A stretch of DNA of 64,000 nucleotides. Source: Welwitschia mirabilis. Lineage: Eukaryota; Gnetophyta; Gnetopsida; Welwitschiales. Where the stretch lies: contig JBOZIK010000001.1 of assembly GCA_051453625.1 (NCBI GenBank), forward strand, positions 160,276,184 through 160,340,183, in the 5' to 3' direction. This document shows, piece after piece, positions 46,470-58,909 of the stretch. The translations under genes were made by a program, and so were the position numbers. How positions within the stretch are numbered: the stretch's first letter is position 1; every line of letters starts with the position of its first letter. The notes below the pieces were generated by a model that worked only from the letters and a program-made list of their open reading frames with translations, made no database searches and was not told the origin of the DNA.

Positions 46470-48043
46470 ACTAAATGCAATTAATCTACCTAACTAATCT
46501 ACAAGAACTTCTCCTCCTTTTTGAATAGCAAAGATAATACTCTAACCACTAAGAGTAAAGTCACTTATATAATGTTTGCCTTAGTCTTCTTCATCACTAT
46601 TATTACCATCATGAGTAGCAAAAGTTTATTAGATGTAGAATGAGGAGGAAGTGGGAGGTAGAGTGTGCTGTTTCTAGAAAGGCACTGGTATGTCTTACTT
46701 AGGCTCTTAAAGGCCTATCTCCTCATATGTTGATATATTTGAGGAGTGATAAACATTCTGTAGAAACTAATAATTGCTACCTCTTCAAAGGATAAAGGTA
46801 ACTACATAGAGAAAAGTGATTCTACTTGAATACGATTTATATGAGATAGTGGTGGTGTGGATGCACTAGAGGTATAAAACAAAGAGGTGAAGATGATTAG
46901 ATTATGGAACATAATGAAGGTGGCTAAGAAGGATGATAGTCTAGGATATTGCAATGTGGATAATGAAAAAAAGAGGTAGTGAATCCAAGCTTTTAGACTC
47001 TATCTCCTACTATGGTAGACCTTGTAAAGGACCAAGAGCTTATTGCTCCCTCTGCACCTATGCCTATGTGAAATACTGGTACTCCCCTTAAGCCTATACC
47101 TCATTTCAAAATTACTTCTCTATAAATTCAATCAGCCATTATACTAAAGTCATATCCTATGCCATGTGGAGCTATAGGTGTTGCTCTCTTTTGCTTCCTA
47201 CTCTAAATCCAACCATTTGGAAGTCCTCATATATTTCCAACTTTATTTTAGCACCTCACCATTGTTGGCTTTGTATTTTTTTATTTAGCCTTAATAAATT
47301 TCTATGGATCTTTCTTATCATTTTGCTCTTGATTTTAATCCCTTTTTGATAGCTAAATAAGTGTGAGAAGTAGTGAAGAAGGATATCTAAAACTATGAAG
47401 GCCTCTTTCTCATGTCGTTGCTTAGTGAAACTAGTACTCTATATTTCTCATTAAACTTGATTAGTGGTTTCTTCTGCCAAATGAGATTAACAGGGGGAAC
47501 TAAAATACTAGCACTGCTAATGATTAAAATAAGAGGACAAGGATGATCAAACATTTAACCCTTGTGAAAGAGTGATATAATATTCATGCACAAAATAAAA
47601 TACAAATCTATCTCTAAACCTATGAAAAAATAATAAATGACAAAGGTCTACATAGGTTTATAATAGCTATAATTACCTCCTCTAATCAAAATATTATCAT
47701 AAATTATTAGGCTAAGAATTGAAACATCTAGAATCATTTATTTTCACTCAATGTTCTTAATAAAATTCATTCTAGTTTGCACAAATAAAACATTACTCAT
47801 ATTGTGTCATGACATACTAGTAACTCTAGAAGTGAATATTTCCTTTAATGAATATACAAAAAATTGTAAAACATTTGAATCATCTATACTAAGCAAAAAA
47901 TTAACAAAATTATAAACAACATGCAAAGAGGTATCTCTAAATTGAGTTTGAAAGGCATCTATATTATCATTAATATTGTGTATGTTTGCATAGAACTCTC
48001 TCATAACAAGATCTAGAATATACTGGTTTAAATAAATGATCAT
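46470..48043 (-). pseudogene. Decayed ORF of the minus-strand non-autonomous element
   Basis: The open run 48043-47807 reads LVMREFYANIHNINDNIDAF, then FRDTSLHVVYNF and FVYSLKEIFTSRVTSMS. Past stops it continues with MILDVSILSLI, NILIRGGNYSYYKPM, LEIDLYFILCMNIISLFHKG and FDHPCPLILIISSASI. The REFYANI start, the ILIRGG-like middle and the final leucine-rich block resemble the putative plant transposon protein domain (Transposase_32-like). A C-terminal part with FYRMFITPQIYQHMRR (about 46740-46690) matches the plus copy's ITPKTYSCMRR. Conservation of frame order between two opposite copies shows it was once one protein, probably 450-550 residues. Function is unknown. Confidence 0.6.
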
Positions 48044-48299
48044 TTTCCATTTGAGCTAAGTAAAATAAGCAATAATTTAATATTTGCATTACCTCTAAAA
48101 TTCAAGAGTTCTTTAAGCTATCATAGAGTTTCTTATCCATGTTATAAACCTTATACTAGTTGCCTTATGATATAAATGAGGCTCATACTATTATCTTTGC
48201 TATTTTAATGCTTGTTCTTTACCTCTAAAAGTACTAGATGATTTTATTCTTATTATTTTTGCAAGATATATAGAAAAAACTAAAAATGAACTAAAAATC

Positions 48300-49080
48300 T
48301 AAAAAGGAATGAAAAATTTATGCATGTGAATGGAAAACCCTATTCTTAATTACTGTGCAGATGTCTCACAAATCTAAAACATCTTGGCAATGAAATCTAA
48401 TAAAAAGACTCTTAAGAAATCTTTTGAGAGAGACACTTATTAAGTGAGGATTTGAAAATGAGATTTGGTAATCACTTTTACAAATAAAAAGGGTCAAAAC
48501 CATAGGTTTTTAATGTGTTTTATTTTCTCTAATAGTATAGTCAAAACATCTAGAACATAAAAGAAATCTAACATGTAAAATGTAGACATCTATAAAATTA
48601 AAGATATCTACTATTAAAAAATATTCAGTACATTTTTCTATTATCAAGATGTTTAAAAAATTTAATGTCTATTTCAAAAAATTGAAATAATGTACCTATT
48701 CTTTAAATATGTCTACAAAACTCAAAATGTCTACTTTTAGGACGTCTAAAAATCTTAAGATGTTTTTTATAGAGATGTTTACAAAATTGAAGATGTCTAT
48801 AGTAAAAGTTCCAAATTTTTTAAAAAGATCTATAACTATTATAAACATGACAATAATACTTTAAAAAGATAAATATCAATCACACAATTTAACTTTAACT
48901 ATACCTAACCATAATCTCAACTCATAAGATAAATACAATGGGAGTTTAAAATTTAAATGATATTACCTATTCACTTATTTGATTGGGTAAGGCCTAGCCT
49001 TTAAGTTCCTATACAACTTTTTATATCTTCTAGTAGGCATAGTTTATCCCATTAAAGAGTGGAGGTTTAAAAAATAATCA
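48300..49080 (-). other. 5' leader of the minus-strand non-autonomous element
   Basis: No coding frame. From 48540 to 48850 the words AGACATCT, AAGATGT and GATGTCTA recur, like those of the LTR U3. The leader may contain a partial duplication of LTR sequence. Confidence 0.45.
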
Positions 49081-49126
49081 CCCTTTCATTATTCACTTAA
49101 GAAAATTACTCCTCTTCATGAGTACT

Positions 49127-49138
49127 TCTTTGATACTA
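49127..49138 (-). other. Primer binding site of the non-autonomous element
   Basis: On the minus strand it reads TAGTATCAAAGA two bases after the LTR end. It matches TGGTATCAGAGC (initiator tRNA-Met type) at 9 of 12 positions; two of the three differences are G-to-A. Confidence 0.55.
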
Positions 49139-49140
49139 CA

Positions 49141-50818
49141 TGATTATTATTGAACTCAGAGGGAAGGGATGAATGAGTTTCATCAAATAAAACTTAAACA
49201 AATAATAGAATGAAAAAGCATAATAAAAACAACTTACCAAGATAACATGATTGCCCAACTTGGATACGTTCATACAGAGGATAGCTACTACTCAGACCTC
49301 TAGATATACTTGACCTATAAGAAAATAGTCATTTTTAAGTGAACTATCAATTCTATAAATGATAATTTTCTCACAAGGTAAAATTCTCTTTTCCATATGA
49401 AAATAGTGGTTTTCATAGGTAGACCATGGATCTTACAACTATGAGAGTCTTCTAACAAGGTAGAACTCTCTTTCCTATAGGGAAATAATGGTTTTAATAG
49501 GCACAACATAAAGCTTACAAAAATGAAAGTATCCTCCTAAATAATATTTTCTTCCCTATAGGGAAATAGTCATTTTCATATATGCACCACAAACCTTATA
49601 ATACAAGAGTTCCTCATAAGATAATACTCTTTTTCTCATAGGAAAATAGTGGTTTTCATAGGTACATCACAAAACCTTATAGAAAAGCAAGTGCTCATAG
49701 GTACAACCTCAAATGGACACACATACAAGGGCTTTCTTATAATGAATTTGAATTAATAATGAACTTATAATAATATTCAATAATAGTATAGTCCAATAAT
49801 GTAAAGACCATAAATATAATACAATAAAAGCCTAAAAAATGTAGCTTTGGTGAAGACTTGAGTTCCTTACTATTGTCATCATCATAAGTGTAAATAAATG
49901 ATGCAATGATGTGGGATCCAAGAACAAATAATGTAGTACTAAAGCTCCTTTACAATTACATCTTTGATCCTTTGTAAGACATTTCAATCACTCATGAATT
50001 CTTTGATCTATTAAAGATTTGCTCATTATGTTTTCTTGAATAATTAATAGTTTAAAAAAGTTCATTAAAGTACTAAGAAGTATTAAAATGTTCAATGATG
50101 TTAAGCCTTTATATCATTAAAGGAAAACTAGTTGTTTGATCTAGAATAGTAGTTAATTAAACATTATAACTATCATGTAATGTAAACTTTATAACTATCA
50201 TGCAATGGATAGGTAACATTTAGGCATTAGGCATGCAACTTTATTTTTTGTTAACATGAAATTTGATCTAAGATGTCTTCAATTCTATAGATGTCTACTA
50301 ATAGTTAGACATCTTTACCTTATAAACATCTTTAATTAACTTACCTAGATTTTGATAAAACTCACTCTGTATAATTCTTGGATCTTCATGGTTATGAATT
50401 CATGATGTAAAGATGATAGATCATCTAAAATGTAAAATATTATACAAAATACAAATTAACTTCCTATTTTGGTTTAGTGTAGATGTCTTCAATCATGTAG
50501 ATATCTTTATCTATGTTAGGTTTAACTTTTAGCATAGTTATCTTTGATGAGATAGTTATCTTTAGCCTATGACCTAAAATTTGGTACATTAGATATGTTT
50601 TTAATTTATAGATGTCTTTACTAGAGACATATTCAATCTCTTAGATATCTTTAAATAATTGATTTTGCATTCCGACAAGTGATCCTTTTCAAGATATGTT
50701 ATCTATGAAAATCCATCATCGCCTTATGCTTATTATGATTTGATTTTATTTACAATGAGCTATCTACACAATGACACAAAATATTTGATAAGTACAGTAA
50801 TCAAAACTAGATTTACTA
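49141..50818 (-). repeat. 5' LTR of the minus-strand non-autonomous element
   Basis: The minus strand starts TAGTAAATCTAG (TGG changed to TAG) and ends GAGTTCAATAATAATCA before the PBS. It shares hairpin (50289-50314), tandem array (49370-49690) and general sequence with 44329-45979. Differences are numerous, so the two LTRs diverged long ago. Confidence 0.8.
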
Positions 50819-51225
50819 ATATTAAGAAAATAGATAATTAATTAAGTGATTAGTTTTTAGTTAGATATGACTCCACTAAGTAGGTAGTTTAGATCTTATT
50901 ATTATTAGGATGAGGGGTTTTATTGATCATTTGGGTTATTGTAACAAAAGGAGGCTCGGTTTCTTTGGTTTTCATCATGGAGTTCATTTTATTATAAGCT
51001 TATTAGATTAGTAAAGGATTCCATATTATTTAAGGATTATTAATTAATTATTTAGAATTGTCATATATCTAAGGCATGCAAAGATAGGTTTAAGCTAATT
51101 TTAGATAGGTTTTATAAGTTTTTTATAGAGCCTATAAGATTGAATGGCTTGATATATTTCATAGAAGGTCTAGAAAAAAAGACTTAGAGTTGTTTATTCA
51201 TAAACTCTAGTAGTGCCAGTCAAGG
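50819..51225. other. No recognisable feature
   Basis: Short spacer right of the non-autonomous element. It may belong to the Athila-like element interrupted at 44328, but no frame continues. Confidence 0.4.
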
Positions 51226-51229
51226 AAAT

Positions 51230-52090
51230 TGATGGTGACAATTACAATGTAAATTACAATTTCAAAAAAATAATGTAAGCTCACAATTTCCTTGTGGAAC
51301 ATTTTTTGTATCAGTGTCATAGAAAAATTAAACTAAAATGAAAAACATGAGTGTTTATGATCCAATTCTTCATGAAATAATGAATTTTTTAGAAAAAAAT
51401 TTAGTATTTTATCATTAGTAAATTCATATAATAGAAAATAAAAAATACAAGAAAATAATAGGAAGCGCATAACATAAGTTAAACTTTTTAGCTTTTAACT
51501 TTATCTCTTTGAAGAATCCTACACATAAACTATTAGACCTACACAAAAAACTGAATTAGATAAAAAACAAAAAAATTTAAAATTGTACTAGTTTAGTATC
51601 ACTAAAATACCTAGTACCAATCACTAAAAGGGAAACTAAGGAAATAACACACAAACGAAAGAAAAAAAAAGGACTAGTTTGGTGTCACTAGACTAAACTA
51701 GTATCCACCACTAGAAAAAAAATATATAACTATGAAGATTCCCCAAAAAAAAAAATTGTAAATTCTTTGTTGTGCTACTACCATGCCATTATCCCTAGAA
51801 AAGATGCTAAAATCTGATCATGTTTTACAATGGACTAGTTTTAATTAAGCAAGAACCTAATACTCTTTCCACTAGGATAACTGGGATAGTTTTCAAAAGT
51901 TTACAATAACGCTTACTTAATGAAAGTTATAAGTTAAGAAAAGAAAGAGAAGAAAGAGAAGAGAGAGAGTTAAGAATAATATCAGTTGATACTTTGACTT
52001 GAAAAAGAAGAAAAACAAGCTAGTTGTAAGCTTTCATTGATTTATTCTCTAATAATACTTTATTTTCATAATCATTTGATAAATTTTAAA
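51230..52090 (-). repeat. Dispersed repeat B, copy 2 (long form)
   Basis: It matches 60860-61690. Two tandem units of CTAGTTTAGTATCACTAAA...CCACTAGAAAA occur here (51590-51630 and 51673-51715) and in the 61 kb copy, followed by the purine-rich block shared with 11340-11700 and 56280-56590. It sits right of the gypsy gag remains, with the non-autonomous element between, as a leader of a minus-strand element would. Confidence 0.5.
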
Positions 52091-52149
52091 GATGTAAAAA
52101 TATGACAACTAGTGGAAATGTTTTATCAGTTAATCTTATGTAATCAACC

Positions 52150-53770
52150 TTTCTCTGTTTTGTATTACTTGATATTTTTCATTCAATTTATTTGACATTG
52201 TGATTACTTAGCCTACGGATAAGATTCTAAACTTTACTTTTCTTATATTAGTCAAGTTATTCTTAAATGGAATTAATCTAATATTTATCTTATTTAGCTT
52301 CTTAAAAAGACATTAATTCTAAGGTAGAAATAAAGCAAACATATATAAAAATTAAGCTTCTAGTTTTTACCTTATTAAACACATCTTCAATTATAGATTT
52401 GATAGAAATATCTTTAGGAAAAATTATTTATTTAAAAGTTAATATTTATTTATAAGATGAGAAAGGTGAAGAAGTAAATTTTTAATCTTTTAATTGATTT
52501 CTTTTGTGAATTAACTCTACTTTTCATTCTTGTGATAAGTTTCATTAATTATAATATGAACACATTCCTCAACTCTTCCTAAGTTTGGATTGAATACAAG
52601 ATATGCTTTAATTATTTTAAAATATCTAACAAAAATTCATTTTGATAATTTTCAATCAAGCTTCTTTATCATGTTATTATTCTTCAATGAATAGCATTTA
52701 CTACACAATATTTTAAGATATGATACATTTAACTTTTTACCTTTTCATATCTCATAAGGGATTTTAGTTATAGCAAGTCTAGAAAAAGCTTTATTGCATA
52801 TGTAACAAGTAGTATTAAGAGATTTAGCCAAAAATATCTTAGCTATATCTTTTTATTAAAGCATTATCATGGTTATTTCTTGAAGTTCTTTTAATAATTC
52901 CATTCTATTAAGGGGGTTTTGTAAATGATAATTCATGATTTATACCTTTTCTCTTATACTAATTATCAAATAATTCATTTTTAGACTCTCATTTATGATC
53001 ATTTCTAATCTTCTTAATGTTTTTATTAGATTCATTTTCTAGTCTCTTATATAATGTTTGAAATTTTTCAAAAGGTTACTCTTGTATCTCAAAAATAGTA
53101 ACCATGAGAATCTTGTAAAATCATCCATCATAACTAATATATATTTCTTTTCACTAATATTCTTTATAGGGATAATACCTATAAAATAAAGAAGAAATAA
53201 ATCTAACGAACATTAAGAAGAAAAACATTAATCTTAGTAAAGACTTTTCTTATTTGTTTTTGAAATTGAGAAGCTATACATAGATCTTCTTCAACTTTTT
53301 TTAGGATATAAACACACTTAACAATATTATATTTTGAAATGTTGTAAAGATTATTATAGTTAACATGTTTTAGACATTTGTATCACAACCTAGTCTCTTT
53401 GGAAGTAATGGAAGATAAACATTTATGACTTATTAATTACCTAAATAAATAAAAATTTTCATCCCTATCATTACATAATAAAAAATTTTCATACTTGTTT
53501 AAAACATGATAATTTAAAGTAATAAATAAAATATACATACATTTATCATAAATTTGGCTAATGCTAAGGATATTAATATTTAGCTCATTAACATAAATAA
53601 CATTATGCATTATTAGAAAGTCTTTGCCACCTATAGTACCAAAACATTCCACCAAATTTTTTTCTTTATTTTCAAAACTTATGGTTCTTTCATCACATTT
53701 GTCCATCTTTACGAATATACTTGTTTTCTTCTCATCTTTCTTGAGCAATTACTATTAATATATTAATAAA
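52150..53770 (-). pseudogene. Sirevirus-like copia pol relic: protease, integrase, start of RT
   Basis: The protease site reads NSNCSRKM at 53756-53733, in the place of a D-S-G-C-S-x-x-M core. The open run 53748-53437 (103 codons, the longest here) is the following pre-integrase part: CFGTIGGKDFLIMHNVIYVN then NILSISQIYDK. Integrase shows RNDHK*ESKNELFDN near 52995-52950 and ends at PP*QNGIIKRTSRNN. RT begins with FISTLELMSFQEAK (about 52290) and LDQYKKSKVQNLIRRLSN, then the homology stops near 52150. The catalytic RT core and RNase H are missing. Gag precedes it in the same orientation. Motif spacing fits the Sirevirus branch. Confidence 0.75.
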
Positions 53771-53779
53771 CATTATTAG

Positions 53780-54600
53780 TGGTTGTTAATACAATATGAA
53801 TCAAAGGACTTTCATGCACTTTTTAATTACTTCATCTAATATCTAAATCAAGTATTTTATTGATAAATTTATAACTAGGTAAATTTCTAAATTGAGAAAA
53901 CACATCATTAAAATAACAACTAAGTTTGATATGGCTAAACTTTCTTACTCTTCTTTCTAAAATTAATATTTTGAGAATAAGGTTGGAAATCATCTAATTT
54001 GAAGTTTAGATATATTAAAAATTTATCCTTGAAAATTTATGAAGCTTTGATTGGTGAGGTAGAAACAATAAAGAAAATAAGAGGTCTAACTTATCCTAAA
54101 TCACTTTTTTTACCTAGTGCTCTTTGCTTAAAAAGAATTATCTCTAAGGACCTATTATTTATAGAAAAATTTAAGAAAATTTTATTGAAATCATTGATTT
54201 TTGAAATCAAACACTTAATTTTGTTTCCCTTTACTTTTAAAAGATCTTAAAGATATAGAATTTATTTTTTAAAATGTGCTTTTGATGTCTCATAGTCTTC
54301 TTTGCAATTTCCAAATCAAATGTTAATTACCTCTTTTCTTGTTTATATTGGATTATGATTGTTTTTAAGATAGTATTTTATTTTAGATTCTTTATTTTTT
54401 TCCATAAATATTTTTATAATATTTTATCAGAATTTTATCCTCTTGCTTGTCATCTTATAAATTCTTTTTTATTTTTTGGTTAATGTATGTTGATTCATCC
54501 TATTTAAAATTTGAAAACCAATCTTCTTCTTCATAACTATCTTATTAATCTTTAATTGGTATGAGGATTAAATTAAATTAATTAAAAACATCATTTACCT
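53780..54600 (-). pseudogene. Sirevirus-like gag-protease spacer
   Basis: Lys-rich, frame-shifted sequence between the zinc knuckle and the protease, as in Sireviruses. The plus-strand frame 53999-54250 lies opposite and has no support. Confidence 0.4.
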
Positions 54601-55690
54601 TCATGATGAAAGCCATGTTCAAAGAGTTAAAATCCATAAGAGACATCCTCTTCTTTTCATGATATTCTTTCTTTTTTGACTCATCATTATTCTAAGTGGT
54701 CTTGTTACATTTTTTACTAAGGTATTTTAATGCCTTCTTATTCTTATACACTTAGCTGTTATGTGTTCCAATTATTTAGAAGCATAGCATTAGATTTCTT
54801 TCTCTTTAAAGATGTCCTTGTGTATTAAACATGATGTGCCATGATCTCTGATATTTATACATTTTTAACTTGTTAACATCTTCTTAATTTTTTCATTAAA
54901 TAAGGCTAATTCTTCATCCATATAAAAATTATAATTAAATAAAGAATAGCTACAATAATCATATTTATTATTACATTTAGAAGAAGAAACTTATTTAACA
55001 TTAAGAGACATACCTTTGTCTTTTATAAATTTATAAAGATTCTTTAATTCAAATGTCAAGATGTCACTTATCAATTCTTAAATCCTAATGTTTTCCATGT
55101 CCTTTATGGCTTTAATCACTAGAACTTTATTTGCATGAGATCTTGGTAGAAATCTCAAGATCTTCTCAGTAACTTAACTAGATTTGAAAGGGTCACCAAG
55201 CCCTTAAAGATCATTGATAATATCCATAAGTTTGTTACTAAATTTGGTAAAATTTTCATCATCTTGAATTCAAATATGTTTAAACTGTGTTATGAGAATT
55301 TGCTTTTTGGTAATTTTTAATATGATTTATTCCTTCATATGGTATGTATAAGTAATCCCATGTATCATTTATCATATAAAGTATCTTACCTTTTTGTAAT
55401 CTTTTCCATTGAGTTCATGCCAAATAACATTCATGGTCTTCTTGTTGTACATTTCTTAATCTTTCTATTTATCATTCCAAGTGCTCTTTGGTTTGATAAT
55501 AAAAGTAGTAACTTTGTTATTAGTTTAAGATTTCATTAGAGGAGAGAAGTCTTCTTCCACAACATTCTCATGGTCAAAACTCATAGATTTAATAAATAGT
55601 TGCATTCTTATATTCCAAAATTAGTAGTTATCATAGGTGAAGTAAGGAGGATGATTAATTAGTTAATCTTTCATGATGTATACTCTATTT
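54600..55690 (-). pseudogene. Sirevirus-like gag relic with zinc knuckle
   Basis: The minus strand starts around 55665 with NHPPYFTYDNY, then FWNIRMQLFIKSMSFDHENV. The capsid helices follow: FKHI*IQDDENFTKF, NKLMDIINDL and a VTEKILRFLPRSHANKVLVI segment, then IKAIKDMENIRI and ELISDILTFEL. The CCHC knuckle is at 54789-54748 as CYASK*LEHITAKC; the second cysteine has become serine. The arrangement is that of copia Gag of the Sirevirus type. Neither 5' LTR nor PBS was identified to its right. Confidence 0.75.
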
Positions 55691-55699
55691 AAGCAATGA

Positions 55700-56275
55700 A
55701 ACACAAGATAAAATACCTATGCAAAATATCTGGCACTAATTATTAGGACCAGCTATGCTAGAGAGGAGGTAATGTTTGTAATTTAATAACTTAGCACTCT
55801 TTTAGTACAATATAAACTATCAACCAATTTGCTAAATTCTATTTACTATTTAAAAATGATAAATATTTATATAATTAATTAAATATAAAATCATTCATAC
55901 TTAAGAAATATACTAAATAAACTAAAATAATAAACATAGTATATACAAAATAAGATTGTTTTCCTTTATTATCAATGCACCCTCCCTAATTACACATTAG
56001 TGAGATTTTACCATTTTCCTCCACCAATATAAATAAAATTTTTTAGTAATCCTCAGTATTAAGTTAGAGCCAATTTTTTTACTTCTTGTTATAGTTTCTG
56101 CATATAGATATGTAGAAGATTAAAGTATAACTAAGGGAATATGATGATAATTTAAGTACAAATTTCATTTAACAAAAGGTGTGAATTTACATAATAGTCT
56201 AATTATTTATAGAAGAATGTTTATAGCTATTATAGGATACAAAGACCAATGATATAACTATTAGAATCTTTGAAA
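55700..56275. other. No recognisable feature (possible 5' leader of the Sirevirus-like relic)
   Basis: A+T-rich, stops in all frames. The minus-strand stretch GTGCCAGATATTTTGCATAGG (near 55732) lies where a leader is expected but is not an obvious PBS. Confidence 0.4.
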
Positions 56276-56279
56276 ATAG

Positions 56280-56590
56280 CTAGTTCACTTCTAATTGAAG
56301 TATAGTAGTGATTTAGATTTAAACTTAGTAAAACACTTAGTATCATTCTTCTAAAGGGATGTAGGAGGTAAATTAACCAAAAGGTACATAATTATTCTAA
56401 CTTGAAATAAAACTCAAACAAACTAAAAATTAGAAAGTTGAGAGAAAGAAAGTGATCTTCACTAAGTGATCTTCACTTGATAATGTAGAGGAATGGAAAT
56501 GCTCTAAGGATCTAGAAATTCATTGAACTATTCTACTTTGCTCCAAAGTTTATTATATCCTACAAATTTATTTAAGTTGTTAACTTATTA
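56280..56590 (-). repeat. Dispersed repeat B, copy 3 (short form)
   Basis: Close to 61430-61690: TAGTAGTGATTTAGATTTAAAC, AGGTACATAATTATTCTA and AAGGATCTAGAAATTCATTGAACT correspond. A direct 16-bp duplication (AGTGATCTTCACT) is present at about 56452-56478. No gag is adjacent. Confidence 0.5.
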
Positions 56591-56599
56591 AGGCTTAGC

Positions 56600-56990
56600 A
56601 TGAAGGCATAATTTCATCCACCATATGAAAATTAATGAGTTATCAAATCCTCTCACAATCTTTTATAAGTATGAAAAGTATGAACCTAAGTGCATATGAT
56701 CCATTAACTAATAGGAACTTTATATGATAAAAGTAACTTTAAATAACTCACATGGTTTAAAATAACTTGATAATTAAATAAGCTTCACCTAAAAATTACT
56801 AATACCATTTTACTATGCACTAACAATAAAAGAATGGAACCTTCTTTAAGAACTAGTTCTACCTAAATATTTCTAATACTAAATAAAATTATACATTAAT
56901 AATTAATTGATTCAAATAAATTATTTATTAAAACTAAAATAAATACATTACATTAATAAAGAAGAAGGAGAATAAGAAATCCTTCACTAG
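56600..56990. other. No recognisable feature
   Basis: A+T-rich with no readable domain or repeat match. Confidence 0.5.
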
Positions 56991-56999
56991 CTATAGCTC

Positions 57000-57715
57000 A
57001 TTTTGTCCCCAAGAAAGATGTCATAGCATCATGACATCCAAGCCTCCAAGACTTCCCCATGATACACCAACTAAATATGAATACAATAAAATATTTAAGG
57101 TTTTTTTATAGGGAGAGATGGGGGTGAGGAGTGGTTATAAGATCTTGGATTCTAATATTAGGTAGAATCTTTATAATTTAGCATGAGGTAGATAAGATTC
57201 TATCTTATATCATTTGATGAAGGTTATCTTATAGTGTTAGGTAGATTAGGTTCTATCAAGTAGAATATTTGTCATTTGGTGGATGTTGTCTTATAGTATT
57301 TGGTGAAGATCATTATATAGCTTTAGATGAAATATTCATCACAATGCATTAAATACATATCCTTCAGAGTTAGATTTCTATATCAACCAGTGCTATTACC
57401 ACATGTCTTTAGTGTCACCTTCACATACCTCTATCATATTTCTTTCAATGCTACTACTATGCATTACCACCTTATGTCTCCATTGTCATTATTATTTTAC
57501 GCAGAATTATGTCCATCTTCTGCCATGTGTGTAAAAATGTGACTAAATATCTATAATTATCATGTAGAAAACCGTGATATTAAATTTTATTTTAAAAATA
57601 ATAAAATACATATTTTATGATTAAAAAACTAAATTAATGTCTTCATTTATGATAAAGTAGCTTGAAAAACTTGATATAAATGCTAATTTTTACATGTTAA
57701 CATACCCCATAACTA
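57000..57715. repeat. Dispersed repeat C, copy 2 (probable copia-type LTR)
   Basis: Matches 14900-15632. TTTTTATAGGGAGAGATGGGGG may be a TATA region in plus sense. The right end TTTTTACATGTTAACA is followed by TACCCCATAACTAG, which is purine-rich on the minus strand, as expected for a polypurine tract of a minus-strand element. The 57327-57542 open frame crosses it without support. Confidence 0.5.
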
Positions 57716-57980
57716 GTCTTTTGCTAGTGCCTTAGTAAAATGTTAATAATGAAATGGTTAAACATGGAAAAATTGTCTATATCCAAAGCACTCTAGTATT
57801 TGAATAATATTATTGAAAAATTTTATAACCAATTTTATGTGATTAAGGTATCAAAGCAAAAAATTCAGTAAAAGTTAAGTGAAAATCAAGATGTCATATC
57901 CCTAACCAAAACTAAACTTTATTCTTAAAGTTATAAAAGATGAAAAATTTCTATAAGGCTTTAGAGACCAAGTTAATTAC
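57716..57980. repeat. Internal sequence adjoining repeat C, copy 2
   Basis: AATGAAATGGTTAAACATGG, GATTAAGGTATCAAAGC and CCTAACCAAAACTAAACTTT match 15633-15890. Confidence 0.5.
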
Positions 57981-58129
57981 ATGGCTAGAATATGATAATG
58001 ATGAATGGATTTAGAAAAAATAATGCAATGTAAGGTTTAACCTAGAATGTAATGTTTAATAAACATAAAACATAAAATCTAACAAAAATTCCACCATTTA
58101 TAAACTTAAAAGATAGAATACCTAAGTTA

Positions 58130-58900
58130 ATGATCACATTTATGAAAAATTACTTGAATTTTATTTTACATTTAAAAAAGGATCACAGTATCAAAATAAA
58201 TAGGACATCCTCTAAGTCAATTTGCAAGTCATCAATAATTAGTTAAGTAAAATTCTCAAGTGCACAATTAAAGAATGAAAACACAAAAGACATATTTCAA
58301 TTCCACCTTTTTAATTCTGATTTTACCTTTTCTATCCTTATGTCTTGATTCTTATTTTAAGAATTTTAATCAACTTGGAAATTTAGTGTTATGACATCTT
58401 CTTTCAGTGTCAAAGAAGTTAGTACTATATTGCTAGTGATTATTTATAGCCTTGATGCAGTTGAAAATTTCATAAATTAAATCATTAGAGCTACATTATC
58501 CATGAGCATTGATAGCCTTGATACAGGTGATTAAATATAATTTTAATGATCAAAGAATAATATGCTTTTGGAGGGAAAATATTTTTTATTTTTCTAAAAT
58601 CATCATTCTCATACTCAATACTTTTTTATTGCACATAAAGCTATTATATGCTTATTATCCTAATCAAGACAATTCTTGTCTTCATAAAATGATCTGAAAA
58701 CATGTTACCTAGCATGAAAGTAGATTCCATCTTAATTCAAATATACTTTCCAATTAGAAGATCTTAAGTGAAACTAAACCTTAATAAGTTAACTCAAAAA
58801 TAAATAAGACATCTTCTTAAACAACTACAAGTACAATTAAATTCTATTTAATTCATAATAATAAATCAATCACTTATTAAAAGTTTATTTACTTAGGATA
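58130..58900 (-). repeat. Dispersed repeat E, copy 2 (probable gypsy LTR)
   Basis: Same order of blocks as 37640-38500, for example AATTTAGTGTTATGA, TGCTAGTGATTATTTATAGCC, GCATTGATAGCCTTGATACAG and AGATCTTAAGTGAAACTAAACC. No integrase lies next to it here; a gag-like fragment follows at 59.6 kb, so the intervening pol may have been lost, or this is a solo LTR. Confidence 0.45.
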
Positions 58901-58909
58901 ATCAACTAG

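Larger units (their letters stand above)
44329..50818 (-). mobile_element. Non-autonomous Sirevirus-like LTR element (minus), with its own ORF
   Basis: Two LTRs of about 1.65 kb flank only 3.16 kb of internal sequence. That sequence has a tRNA-iMet-type PBS, one decayed long ORF and a degraded polypurine tract. No RT, integrase or protease is seen, so it must have used enzymes from elsewhere (LARD-like). PBS type and the clean polypurine tract of the sister copy at 4052-4066 point to a Sirevirus-type copia donor; that is inference. Flanking 5-mers (GTAAG left, ATATT right) do not match, so the target duplication is decayed or the ends are recombined. Confidence 0.75.

Noticed and set aside
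47164-47349. 61-codon plus-strand frame rich in Leu, Phe and Trp
   Set aside because: It is the antisense of the conserved minus-strand ORF of the non-autonomous element.
51210-51235. Plus-strand primer binding site of the tRNA-Asp type (TAGTGCCAGTCAAGGAAA)
   Set aside because: Only about half of the positions match, and the orientation conflicts with the position of repeat B relative to gag at two loci.
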